Origin: JBKECY01 sp047975025 | GTDB taxonomy: Bacteria; Bacillota; Clostridia; Lachnospirales; Lachnospiraceae | NCBI GenBank assembly: GCA_047975025.1 | Contig: JBKECY010000015.1 | Location: 1-64,000 of the forward strand | Length of the DNA stretch: 64,000 nt | Direction: 5' to 3' | In this document: positions 8,076 through 16,295 of the stretch, in pieces | Numbering within the stretch: position 1 is the stretch's first letter | How the letters are laid out: every line of letters begins with the position of its first letter | The notes under the pieces: generated by a model | What the model was told of the DNA's origin: nothing | The model's input: only the letters and a program-made list of their open reading frames with translations | Database searches by the model: none | Program-made: the position numbers and the translations under genes

Positions 8076-9708
8076 CTATTTTTGATTAGAAGCGCATAGT
8101 TCCTTTACGGACTCAGACCACGGCAGCAATCCCTCGATACCTTCGGGTTCATTCAGACAACCCAGCATCTTCACTAATAAGTGCTCCAAGTATTTTTGGA
8201 CATCCAGCCCGGAAGCCTTTGCAGTTTCCATCAGGCTGCATATGATAGCGCTTGCTGTTGCACCTTTTGGAGTATCGTGGAATAATGAGTTCTTACGGAT
8301 CAGCGTGTATGGACGCACCGAGTTTTCCGTCAACGCATTTGATATAGAGCAGCGGCCATCCCGCAAAAAGTTATTCATATATTCCTTTTGATTTCGAGCA
8401 TAAGTTACTGCTTTGTAAAGATTGGAGCCGGAAGGTGGATTTTGTTTATCAAGCCAACACCAAAAGGCATCCAAAACAGGCTTAGACTGTTCCAGACGCT
8501 TGGTTTTACGGATTTCCGGTGTATCATCGGCAAACTTTTCCTCCAGCTTAAAAAGCTGATTGCAGTATAAGACGCCTTCTTCTGCCGGGGTCCGTTTGTC
8601 ACTGGTCCGCCTTTTCGGAACAGCCTCAATAAACTTCCGGCGGATATGGGCAAGGCAGGCGATACGTGTGACTTCTTTCAGCTTATTGTAACCAGAGAAG
8701 CCGTCACACTGATGGTAGCCCAAGAACCCTTTGAGGAAAGCCACTGCATGATCGCCGCTTCTGCCTGGCTGGTAATCATACAGAATAATCGGTGGCAGTC
8801 CATCTTCGCCGGAGCGGTGAATCCACATATAGGATTTAGAAGTGGCCTTCATATCCTTTTCGCGATGCACTTGACAAGTGGTCTCATCCGACATTAATAC
8901 ATCCCGTTTCAGGAGCCTTTCGTGTAGCTGCTGGTACACCGGCTCAAAATACTTCATGGCGGTATTGTTTACCCAGTTTGCCTGCACGGACCGATCCAGC
9001 CTTACTCCCAATCGCACAAAATCTTTTTCCTGCCGGTTCAGCGGTAAGGCATTCACATACTTTTGATACATGAGCCACAATGGAAGGGGAAGCCAGTGAA
9101 TGCTTTAGGAGTGGCTGTGGAACAACTGCCTTTATGATCTCGGTTACATCATCCTCTTTACAGCCAGGACAAATGTAGCACTCGCGGACAATCTGTACCC
9201 GTTCCACTTGGGCTGGGATAATACGGATTTCCTCGCGGACAATCTCTTTGCAAAGATAGGTAAACTCCGTATTGCAATACCCACATGCCTTTTCCTCTGC
9301 AGGAAGCTGATATATCTCTTCCCGGACCAGAAGGTTGTGATAGAGTACCTCCCGTGTTCCCCGGGGACTTCGCTTTTTTTCGGCTTTGACCTCATCGGTT
9401 TCGATTTCAGCAGCGGTTGGTTCTGGAGTGTTGTCAGCCGAGTGATACTCGGCTTCATTAAAAAAATCCAGATTAAGCTGCCCTTCGATTTGACGTGCTT
9501 TTGAAGATTCACTAGACGGTGCAAAACGTCCGCCGGCAATCGTGCGAAGGGTCTCGCTAAGATTGGCGATCTCCTGGTTCAAGCGTTTGATCTGCTCGTT
9601 AAGCTCAATTTCCCGTCTTGCGGATTCATCTCGAAGGGCAGAGATTTCATGGCTCAATGATTCAATTGTCTTTTGTTGATCAGAGATCAGTTTTTCTTTG
9701 AAATCCAT
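8076..9708 (-). pseudogene. tnpC: IS66 transposase TnpC, frameshifted
   Basis: The N-terminal piece (from ATG 9708) has the family coiled coil (LSHEISALRDESARREIELN), the linker, and the zinc-binding segment CGYCNTEF...CYICPGC. It runs out of frame after SPSIVAH near 9069; the rest continues in another frame from MYQKYVNALPLNRQEKD to the end at 8076. That second part holds the catalytic DDE domain (DVLMSDETTCQVH, LAHIRRKF and the final glutamate in TENSVRPYTLIRKN) and the C-terminal IS66 domain. One or two bases are lost at the join, so no full transposase is made unless ribosomes shift there; IS66 elements are not known to use such a shift. Confidence 0.9.
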
Positions 9709-9878
9709 GATGATAAACCGTACCAAACGCCTTTTAAATGATACTTTTAGTATACCACAAAACAGTGCTGTTTACTATGTTTTCAAGGTGCAAAGAGGGC
9801 TTAAAAGTGCCCAAAACACAAGGGTTTTCAGCATCTTTTTCTCCTTGTCCGGGAAAGAAAAAGCTTGACAAAAACTGG

Positions 9879-10052
9879 CTAAAAAGACCTGTTTTTTATA
9901 CTTCCAATTGCTTTTGGCTGCTCGATTGTCAGCCCTTCCAACAGCCACCGTAGTTGCTGCCTGGACAGCAGCCGTACCTCGTCCTTATTACGTGGCCATT
10001 GATACCGCCCCGATTCCAAACGCTTGTAAAGCATAGTGAACCCATCTCTGTC
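9879..10052 (-). pseudogene. tnpB: IS66 TnpB, C-terminal fragment
   Basis: Reading leftward from about 10052, the frame gives RDGFTMLYKRLESGRYQWP, then RLLSRQQLRWLLEGLTIEQP, which is the well-conserved end of IS66 TnpB. Its N-terminal half is 3.1 kb away at 13166-13218. The break coincides with the 20-bp palindrome at 10053 that ends the nested element. Confidence 0.85.
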
Positions 10053-10072
10053 TTATCCGAATATTCGGATAA
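10053..10072. repeat. 20-bp perfect palindrome at the nested element's edge
   Basis: TTATCCGAATATTCGGATAA is a perfect palindrome placed exactly where the TnpB frame is lost. It is likely one terminus of the IS91-like element, whose family ends in hairpins instead of inverted repeats. Confidence 0.6.
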
Positions 10073-10325
10073 TTTCTAAGGAAAGAACCGAAGGTGGGTT
10101 GAATAAGAGGGCAGTCCTTTGTGCCCTCTTATTCAGCACACTTTTGGTTTTTCCGAATTGAACAAAGTCGCGTTTGGTATATGGAGTTTCAAAACTTTGC
10201 TCTGCTGCCATCTACCGGATATCCTACCAGTTTTAACCGGAGTATTTTGATGACTTTACGGATTTTAGGGCGCACTTCCCCTTTCCCCAATTGAATGACA
10301 GCCATATTCGTTTGAATGGGGATGT
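10073..10325. other. Non-coding end of the nested element
   Basis: No gene is visible between the terminal palindrome and the stop of the IS91-like transposase. The stretch presumably holds the replication terminator or origin of the element. Confidence 0.4.
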
Positions 10326-11492
10326 TTATGCACTGTCTTTTCGCCGTCTACGATATCCAGGACATACTTCATAGGACAGCGGTTCTCCACAGCACGGGCA
10401 TACAGTCACATCTTTTTTATACAGCACTTTAATTGCATGTACCTTATCATTCTTTCTGAACCGTCTTAGAAACCCACGGCAGCCAGTCAGATTACGACAG
10501 ATTGGAATAAGCTTCCCTTTGTTATGGTTGCTGATCAGGCCATAACGGCGGATTCTGACAAATCTCTTCGGTGGGATATGCATGAGGAAACGACGGATGA
10601 ATTCCACCCCTTCCAGAGTTAATTCCTTCCATGCCCCTCCATTTTTATAGTCCTTTATCCGAATTGTTACTGTATTTTCATCCATTTGAAGGATACGGCT
10701 GTTACTGATTGCAATCCGGTGTGTGTAACGACCAAGATAATTCATTACGGTTTCTGCTCCTGCAAAGGATTCCCGTATATCCGTAACCCAGTTCTTTTCA
10801 TAACAAACATCTAACAATTCCTGATATTCATACTGATTGCGGTATTTTTCAGCTTCACCTTCATAACAGAGTCCTCCTGCATCGTGCATTTTTTTTAGCC
10901 CCGCCAGGAATTTCCCTTTAAAAAGCATGGCCATCACTTGTCCGGGAAGGAAGAATCTCTCCTTTTTCTGGCACCAGTTACGTTCCGCGTCCAGTCCCCC
11001 GCAGGTCGATAACGCATGGATGTGCGGATGATAAGACAGGTTGGAGCCCCACGTATGCATGATACTGATAAAACCGGGTGTGCCGCCCAGATGTACCGGG
11101 TCTTCCGATAATTCCAGAATTGTTTCTGCCACAGCATGGAAAAACAAAGGATACAGGTCTTTTTGATTACAGTAAATCAACGGATTCAATTCGCTGGGGC
11201 AGGTGAATACAAGGTGGTAATAGTCGATATCCAGGATATGTTCATTCTGTGCGTCAACCCACAGTTCATTGGATAATGCCTGGCACATTGGGCAGGATCT
11301 GTCACGGCAGGAATTATTATGGTATTGGGCGTACCCGCAGCTGCCACAGCGGGAGATATTGGCTCCATATGCACCGGTTTTACAGTTGAGGATATGGTGA
11401 ACTGTTTTTGCCTGATGACTATTTGGCGTATAAACATCCAGATATCTTGCATAAAACTGCCGGAGGACATCCTGCATGGTCGGTTTATCTGC
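10326..11492 (-). CDS. IS91-family HUH transposase
   Basis: The 388-residue protein has an N-terminal zinc-binding domain (CGSCGYAQYHNNSCRDRSCP MCQ region), the HUH metal site in YHPHIHALSTCGG, and the catalytic tyrosine region YLGRYTHRIAISN typical of single-tyrosine IS91/ISCR enzymes. It nicks one strand and drives rolling-circle transposition. A C-terminal CPCCGEP zinc knuckle is also present. I chose ATG 11492 (GAGGG eight bases before it); the frame is open to 11534. Its start overlaps the end of the recombinase gene by 8 bases, so the two are co-translated. The frame is intact. Confidence 0.9.
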   Translation of the reverse strand, partial: ADKPTMQDVLRQFYARYLDVYTPNSHQAKTVHHILNCKTGAYGANISRCGSCGYAQYHNNSCRDRSCPMCQALSNELWVDAQNEHILDIDYYHLVFTCPSELNPLIYCNQKDLYPLFFHAVAETILELSEDPVHLGGTPGFISIMHTWGSNLSYHPHIHALSTCGGLDAERNWCQKKERFFLPGQVMAMLFKGKFLAGLKKMHDAGGLCYEGEAEKYRNQYEYQELLDVCYEKNWVTDIRESFAGAETVMNYLGRYTHRIAISNSRILQMDENTVTIRIKDYKNGGAWKELTLEGVEFIRRFLMHIPPKRFVRIRRYGLISNHNKGKLIPICRNLTGCRGFLRRFRKNDKVHAIKVLYKKDVTVCPCCGEPLSYEVCPGYRRRRKDSA

Positions 11493-12356
11493 CATCGCCA
11501 CTGCCCTCATCTTTCTTGTCTTCAAATCGATCAAACGGGCTGCGGACTCCCATGAGTGCCTTGGATGTCATCTGCAGGTACACATCAGTAGAAGCCGGAC
11601 TGCGATGTCCTAATAACTGCTGAATGAATGTATGGCTGACGCCATCCTCAAGCGCGTGGCAGGCGAAGCAGTGCCGCATTGTATGGGGCGTCACCCCTTC
11701 TGGTAATCCAAGTTTCCGTACCTGTTTTTTAATAAACAGCTCGACCGCCGAACTTGTAAGAGGCTCGTCCCTTACGGTGCTTGGAAACAGCCAGCCCCTC
11801 GGACGGTCATAACGGTACCAGTATTCCGTAAGGATTTCAAGATTGCGGTCACTCAGTATTGCATAACGGTCCTGACGGTTTTTTGACAGAGGGACATGGA
11901 TCATCTTCTGTTTTCTCAGGATATCCCCGTAATGGAGATGACACACTTCATTGACCCGCAGACCGGAAGAATACATGGTTGCGGTAATGGCCTTGTGTTT
12001 ATAATTATCCATGGAATCAATGAACAGATTCACCTGTTCCCTGGTGAGGATTACCGGAAGTTTACGGTCACGCTTCATTTTTGGAATTTTTTTAGAATCC
12101 CATACATATCCAAGCGTGTACTCAAAGAAAAAACGGATAGCCGCAGTATAGACATTGATGGTGGAAGCTTTTTTGTGACCGGCATCTTTCATGTGAAAAA
12201 TGAATTTGCGTATGTCCGTGTAAGTGATGGACATAGCATCCTTACCGGTAAAGCCCAGAAAGCGGTTCACAAACGATAATAATCCTCACGGGTGCTTGAC
12301 GTAAAATTTTTCAACAGTATATCCTGCTGTAATTTCAAAAGGTATTTTTCATTCAT
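11485..12356 (-). pseudogene. Tyrosine recombinase of the IS91-like element, frameshifted near its start
   Basis: The catalytic domain is complete: R in YSSGLRVNEVCHL, HTMRHCFACHALEDG, and LGHRSPASTDVYLQ with the nucleophilic Tyr. A proper start lies at ATG 12356 behind GGAGGA, encoding MNEKYLLKLQQDILLKNF and ending REDYYRL, but that frame stops at TGA just where the main frame begins with GTG AAC CGC at 12270. Adding one base (RL-V-NRFLGF) would join them. Either one base is missing and the gene is broken, or a shortened protein starts at GTG 12270 and lacks the first part of the DNA-binding SAM-like domain. Confidence 0.8.
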
Positions 12357-12633
12357 CTATAGTTCCTCCAATTGTCATAAAAAGTGTTCCATGAAACGCT
12401 TCTGACAATAGGAGGGGCATGGGCCTCATAAAAATGCTTGTTTGAAAAGACAATATATGTTAATCTATTCATGGCAGTGGTAGTGAAAATCCTTTATGTT
12501 TAAGGCTGTTATTTTGTGGTGATTTAACAATACCTTATTTAGGACTTATTTACCACTGCTATTTTTATGCGAGTAAATGGAACCGTACAATAGCTTTAAA
12601 CAGCCATCGCGCAGCGATTTTGTTCAACACAAA

Positions 12634-12849
12634 CTATCTTAAGCCACAAATGCGCGCTATTTCATTTTCGTCATCAGGCCACTCCTGATTCTCTGGCTCT
12701 GTAATTATCACGCTTTGTGCAAGAGACGGAAATGCATAATGATCTTTTGTTGTCTGAATGCTGGCATGTCCCAGTGCTGATGCAATAGCTTCCACTGCAA
12801 CACCATCACGGTACAGACCTGTTGCATGGGTTCGGCGTTTCAAATCCAA
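12634..12849 (-). pseudogene. Tyrosine recombinase C-terminal fragment (inverted arm)
   Basis: The frame gives LKRRTHATGLYRDGVAVEAI, then LGHASIQTTKDHYAF with the nucleophilic Tyr, ending in EIARICGLR. These are the last 70 residues of a tyrosine recombinase. There is no N-terminal part; the fragment starts at a short palindrome shared with the fragment on the opposite strand. Confidence 0.75.
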
Positions 12850-12861
12850 ACTTTTGGATTT
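12842..12861. repeat. Palindrome at the head-to-head recombinase junction
   Basis: AAATCCAAA and TTTGGATTT are separated by two bases. Each arm encodes the LDL residues just before the RRT motif of one recombinase fragment, so the symmetry is shared by both reading frames. Confidence 0.7.
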
Positions 12862-13084
12862 ATTTAGGAGAACAAGGGCGACAAATTTGTACCAAGACGG
12901 AACTGAATTGGAGCTGATATCCCGTATTCTTGGGCATTCATCAACCGAAACAACACGGCTCTATGCCACTCCTTCCGTAGAGATGATGAGAAAGGCAATG
13001 GAATCTGGAAGTTTCGCAACTGAAGAGCAGCCTGAATGGCCTAACAATGAGGTGGAAATGGCAAGATTGTGCGGACTGAGATAA
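12850..13084 (+). pseudogene. Tyrosine recombinase C-terminal fragment (plus arm)
   Basis: From LLDLFRRTRATNLYQDGTEL through LGHSSTETTRLYATPS (nucleophilic Tyr) to EMARLCGLR this is the C-terminal end of a tyrosine recombinase related to, but not identical with, the minus-strand fragment. Both begin at the same conserved position and run outward from the palindrome. No start or catalytic first arginine is present. Confidence 0.75.
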
Positions 13085-13089
13085 AAAAG

Positions 13090-13153
13090 TTATCCTCATC
13101 TTCTTATCAATAAGGCTGATAATAACAGCAGTTCAATAAAAAGATGAGGATAA
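13090..13153. repeat. 13-bp inverted repeat near the right edge of the nested element
   Basis: TTATCCTCATCTT at 13090-13102 is matched by its exact inverse at 13141-13153 with a 38-base loop. It starts six bases after the plus-strand recombinase stop and lies just inside the junction with tnpB. It may be the hairpin end of the IS91-like element or a terminator. Confidence 0.55.
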
Positions 13154-13165
13154 AAATATCCTGAG

Positions 13166-13218
13166 CATAATCCACAGATAATGTATATCTTTCCGGCCTT
13201 GGAGATATCGCCTAGCAT
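13166..13218 (-). pseudogene. tnpB: IS66 TnpB, N-terminal fragment
   Basis: ATG 13218 overlaps the tnpA stop (ATGCTAG), the usual IS66 arrangement. The frame reads MLGDISKAGKIYIICG, the standard TnpB start, then loses homology as it enters the nested element. Confidence 0.8.
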
Positions 13219-13604
13219 AGGTTCCCAAGTGCCTGCAGTGCATTGGTTAAAAGAACAGGATCCACATGGTCATGAATATCCATCCGGATGCCGTTTATAT
13301 GGAGACTAATCGCAGGACACTCTATAGCTAATGGATCACTATGCTCTATAAGAGCAGAAGTTTTGGTTTCCAGATTCACTTGCACCACCTCCTGAGTATC
13401 ATGAACGTTACGCGTGCCAAAAGACGGCAGTGAGATGCATGCGTTTTCACGGAACTCCTTTGCATGCTTATAGAAAGTGCTGACAGCAACATCGTTCTCT
13501 TTGCACCACTGATAATCACTGAGTCCACTGCTTCTACAAGTTTGGATCATTTCCATCCATTGCTCATTGGACATTTTTCTTCTTGTCACTGATAAATCCT
13601 CCAC
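13212..13604 (-). CDS. tnpA: IS66 accessory protein TnpA
   Basis: A 130-residue protein with the N-terminal helix-turn-helix typical of IS66 TnpA: the segments WMEMIQTCRSSGLSDYQWC and ENDVAVSTFYKHAKEFR. It helps transposition, probably by binding the IS ends. It is intact and is the first gene of the IS, about 190 bases from the right inverted repeat. Its partners TnpB and TnpC are both broken. Confidence 0.88.
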   Translation of the reverse strand: MEDLSVTRRKMSNEQWMEMIQTCRSSGLSDYQWCKENDVAVSTFYKHAKEFRENACISLPSFGTRNVHDTQEVVQVNLETKTSALIEHSDPLAIECPAISLHINGIRMDIHDHVDPVLLTNALQALGNLC

Positions 13605-13795
13605 AACTGTTGGAGTGAAATAATCTATAGTTTTACGATAGTAGATCCCGGAGCGTAGAAGTTTGAGAAAGACCTTAGAGTGAAATGCTCCAATATCGCA
13701 GATTCCGAAATGGAATATGAAGTGAATACTCCAACTGCGATAATTATTGCATAAAGATGGATCGCAAACAAGATGTCCTGTTATGCGTCACTTAC

Positions 13796-14222
13796 CTTAT
13801 TAAACATACTTCTTTTGTTTCAATGAAGATTCTGGCAGGGTCTTTTTCCTCACTTATTCTCTTAACAATTTCTTGGACTTTATAACTATCAAACGGCACA
13901 CGAAGATAATTTATAGGGAAAAACTTATACAAATATTTTGCCACTTGATTTGTAAGTATATCTGAATAGAAAACTATTAATATTTGTCGATTTAGGTTTC
14001 TAATATAATTGGGGTAATCAAATTTTCTATAATTCATTCGGTCTCCACTGATACTAATAAAAGTCGCATCATATCTCTTCCAATTTGACACATCGTAAAT
14101 TGTGCTGCCATCTATTTCATTTATATACGGATATTGTTGAATTGATTCAGATGCTTTTTTAGTTCAGAAGCAAGTTCCCTTCTTTTCTCTTGATTACTGT
14201 CAATAATTAGAAATTGAAGCAT
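13796..14222 (-). pseudogene. N-terminal part of the IS-interrupted LytTR regulator, also frameshifted
   Basis: ATG 14222 starts MLQFLIIDSNQEKRRELASE, a receiver-like beginning, but the frame stops after 33 codons. One extra A in the AAAAAA run near 14160 would switch it into the long frame that reads IDGSTIYDVSNWKRYDATF and continues through a receiver-like half (LIVFYSDILTNQ, NYLRVPFDSYKVQEIV) into RIFIETKEVCLI, where the IS begins. The combined gene would encode about 240 residues, a receiver plus LytTR protein with a poorly conserved phosphorylation site. The apparent GTG start at 14091 is an artefact of the shift. The RBS before 14222 is modest (TAGGAA). Confidence 0.7.
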
Positions 14223-14458
14223 TTCAGTTCCTATCTACTATAATATATTTATGATTATTGCCCCTTATAGCCGATAAGGAATTATCCATCTAGTTGTTCG
14301 GCTGTTAAAATGTAAGGAGAAATCGATATATCAGCCCTATTCGGATTCAACAAACGTTAATTAGTCTGATAACCATTACCTCATTCACAACACGCATTTA
14401 TGCAATTTGAACTGTTCTCCTGATCCGTCCGTATCACGCACAGTAGATTGAATAGACA
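14223..14458. other. Intergenic stretch with no supported gene
   Basis: AT-rich, no ribosome binding site with a plausible frame and no repeat that I can support. It would hold the promoter of the broken LytTR gene. Confidence 0.4.
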
Positions 14459-14698
14459 ATGAGTAGAATATTCCTTACCATTAAAAGCCAACAAAGAAAT
14501 GGCATAATTATGAACATGGATGCGGTAATTACTAATCTTTCCAAATATTATATACAACTAGACGCCCAGTTTTCGAAGTGTCTCTTGGTTCCCAGCTCAC
14601 GGCTGAGATTAGAGATGTATTACGCTGCCTCTACAGGAACATCTACACATACCAACATTAGTATCAGTATCAATATATCCTTCAGTGATTACTCCTAG
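14459..14698 (+). CDS. Possible small peptide gene (low confidence)
   Basis: The frame could start at 14459 or at the ATG pair encoding MNMDAVITNL near 14510. It ends in a Ser/Thr/Ile-rich tail (STGTSTHTNISISINISF) with strict alternation of polar and hydrophobic residues, like a beta strand. No strong ribosome binding site precedes either start. It lies beside a broken LytTR regulator and near an immunity-type operon, so a peptide product is possible, but it may also be a chance frame. I assign no function. Confidence 0.2.
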   Translation: MSRIFLTIKSQQRNGIIMNMDAVITNLSKYYIQLDAQFSKCLLVPSSRLRLEMYYAASTGTSTHTNISISINISFSDYS

Positions 14699-14699
14699 A

Positions 14700-15013
14700 T
14701 AAGTTTCATGCGTCAAAGCAGGCTCCCTCTGTACTCTGCAAGACACATGTTTTTACATTTGACCTTTCCAAACTGTTGACTTTTTATTTGTCAGCTAATT
14801 AAAAATTATTTTCTGTACAAACTTATAATAGCATTTAAAACCAGTCACTTTTCCAATATGTAACTATTCCGCGTTTTCACGTAACAATTACATCAAAAAA
14901 GCAATGCAAAAATCCTGCAACAGTCTACTATATATCAATCTTTTAATCCTTAAGAGTATAATCTTAAATACACACCCCATTTTCCCCCTAAATAATTTAA
15001 TTAACCTATGCCT
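14700..15013. other. Intergenic stretch with no supported gene
   Basis: AT-rich sequence with no frame, RNA or repeat that I can support. Confidence 0.4.
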
Positions 15014-15046
15014 CTAATAATAAAAACCGGCACCAAAAGGTGCCGG
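15014..15046 (-). terminator. Rho-independent terminator of the sdp-like operon
   Basis: CCGGCACC (15027-15034) and GGTGCCGG (15039-15046) form a perfect 8-bp GC stem with a 4-base loop. Read on the minus strand it is followed by TTTTTATTATTAG and lies 13 bases after the stop of the membrane protein gene. Confidence 0.9.
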
Positions 15047-15058
15047 AAAGGATTCTAA

Positions 15059-15703
15059 TTATTTCACTATTATTTTATTTGCTAATATTGATGTCGGTAT
15101 CACTATTATCAACAGGAGTAATGTAATAAGTATAACAGAGCTGCTAGCCTTAAAAACCAAGTTGACTATGATAATAATTGCCCCAACTATCATCATACTT
15201 ATACCACCTACACGTTGTCGTATATTCCATGTTTTCTCATCTTGTATCCCATCTGGATATCTAATACCAGTTAACTTATTCATTTTAGTTTTAGGAATAA
15301 TATTTCCCATTAAGATAAGAGCTATTCCCAACGTTACTAAAATTATTTGAGATAGGTTTATCGCAATTAGCTTATCACTAAGACTTGTAAGCCTAAAAGC
15401 ATTGTAAACAAATCCAAATATTATTACATTAAAAACGCCTAAACCAATTATTCCGCCATAAATTCTTACATTTTTATTAGATTCTTTTGTATCCGACTGA
15501 GCGATAACCCTCATGATTCCCCCAAAAACTATTGGTATTATTCCGTAAATCAACACTTCATATTTACTTCCCCATCGGTCTACGACAAATCCATCTCCGT
15601 AATGAGCTGGAATACTCTCCGGTAAGTAAAATAAAGAGATAATTACTACTACCATTGGTAAAAACATCAAAATATTAAACATAGTTTCTTTCTTATTTTT
15701 CAT
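15059..15703 (-). CDS. SdpI-family membrane immunity protein
   Basis: A 214-residue membrane protein with six likely helices. The first third matches DUF1648 (FLPMVVVIISLFYLPESIPAHYG with the PxHxG-like motif and DRWGSK), and the second half is the SdpI domain (GNIIPKTKMNKLTGIRYPD, DEKTWNIRQRVGG). Bacillus SdpI protects the cell from the SDP toxin and also sequesters the repressor SdpR at the membrane. It overlaps the ArsR-type gene by 11 bases, the same gene pairing as sdpRI. No SDP-type toxin gene is visible, so it may protect against a foreign toxin or act only in regulation. Confidence 0.9.
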   Translation of the reverse strand: MKNKKETMFNILMFLPMVVVIISLFYLPESIPAHYGDGFVVDRWGSKYEVLIYGIIPIVFGGIMRVIAQSDTKESNKNVRIYGGIIGLGVFNVIIFGFVYNAFRLTSLSDKLIAINLSQIILVTLGIALILMGNIIPKTKMNKLTGIRYPDGIQDEKTWNIRQRVGGISMMIVGAIIIIVNLVFKASSSVILITLLLLIIVIPTSILANKIIVK

Positions 15704-15971
15704 TTAAATTCCCTCCTTTTAATGAATTAATCCATAAAATAATTTCATCTAATATTGTGGTGTTTATTTCATAATAAATAAAATTTTTATACCTTTCCTC
15801 ACAAATTAGATCTATTTTTTTTAGAAGCTTTAAGTGATATGATATTGCAGAATCCTTTAAGTCACATTTTTTTGCTATCTCACCAGCCGTCATTTTTCCA
15901 TCCCTTAATAATAGTAAAATTTTTCTTCTTGTTGGATCGGCAAGAGCTTTAAACAGATTTTCATTACTCAT
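15693..15971 (-). CDS. ArsR/SdpR-family autorepressor
   Basis: A 92-residue winged-helix protein: LFKALADPTRRKILLLLRDG, MTAGEIAKKCDLKDSAISYHLKLLKKIDLI and a short beta wing (RYKNFIYYEINT). No metal-binding cysteine pair of the ArsR type is present, which fits SdpR. GGGGGAG precedes ATG 15971. It should repress its own operon by binding the long palindrome that covers the -35 box at 16031-16036. Confidence 0.9.
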   Translation of the reverse strand: MSNENLFKALADPTRRKILLLLRDGKMTAGEIAKKCDLKDSAISYHLKLLKKIDLICEERYKNFIYYEINTTILDEIILWINSLKGGNLNEK

Positions 15972-16007
15972 TCATTTGAACTCCCCCCATTTCTTTTATT
16001 TAAGAAT

Positions 16008-16068
16008 AGTATAACGCCCTTATATATAGAAGTCAACAACTATTTCAAAATATTTTGAAATAGTTGTT
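16008..16068 (-). promoter_or_regulatory. Promoter and palindromic operator of the sdp-like operon
   Basis: On the minus strand TTGACT (16036-16031) and TATACT (16013-16008) are spaced by 17 bases, a near-consensus promoter. The bases 16035-16068 form a perfect 34-bp palindrome with half-site AACAACTATTTCAAAAT, and flanking ATAGAAG/CTTCTAT extends it imperfectly. The operator overlaps the -35 box, so repressor binding would block polymerase. Confidence 0.8.
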
Positions 16069-16150
16069 AGCTTCTATACCTACTCTGGGAAAGTAAGCAT
16101 TTTATACCTATCAATAAATATAAAATACTGCTATTTTAAATATATAGAAA

Positions 16151-16291
16151 TCAGGATTTATATGGAAACTCAATAGGAGACTGTATTTTCTGGCCATTGG
16201 TTAATTTAGAATTAAGTAATTCTTCAAAAGTTTCATATAATAATAAACCATTTTTTCTCCAAAATTGAGACTCATGTGTATCTAACTTCAT
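16151..16291 (-). CDS. Possible small protein, 46 residues
   Basis: Five bases after the flavoprotein stop, an ATG opens MKLDTHESQFWRKNGLLLYE and ends with IEFPYKS. Composition is protein-like, but there is no clear ribosome binding site and I do not recognise it. It may be translated by coupling, or be the remnant of a longer gene. Confidence 0.3.
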   Translation of the reverse strand: MKLDTHESQFWRKNGLLLYETFEELLNSKLTNGQKIQSPIEFPYKS

Positions 16292-16295
16292 ATAT

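Larger units (their letters stand above)
10053..13165 (-). mobile_element. IS91-like element with tyrosine recombinase, nested in IS66 tnpB
   Basis: The left edge is set by the loss of TnpB homology at about 10053 and the right edge by loss of the TnpB N-terminus (MLGDISKAGKIYIICG) near 13165. Inside lie an HUH transposase and an overlapping tyrosine recombinase, the pair known from several IS91-type elements, plus two recombinase fragments in head-to-head orientation. The element has no matching terminal inverted repeats: the left end is a 20-bp palindrome and the right end has a 13-bp stem-loop, as expected for rolling-circle transposons with ori and ter ends. The exact edges could be off by a few bases. 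Confidence 0.7.
7996..13795 (-). mobile_element. IS66-family insertion sequence carrying a nested element
   Basis: The ends are GTAAGTGACGCATAACA and its inverse, at least 17 bases perfect, starting at 7996 and ending at 13795, flanked by the 8-bp duplication CTTATTAA. It contains the three IS66 genes on the minus strand in the order tnpA, tnpB, tnpC. Normal IS66 elements are about 2.5 kb; this one is 5.8 kb because an IS91/tyrosine-recombinase element sits inside tnpB. The tnpC transposase is also frameshifted, so the element can no longer move by itself. The intact duplication shows that the insertion itself is not rearranged. Confidence 0.93.

Noticed and set aside
9060..9080. Programmed frameshift in IS66 TnpC.
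   Set aside because: IS66 elements encode TnpC in one frame; no slippery run with a stimulating hairpin is evident, so mutation is simpler.
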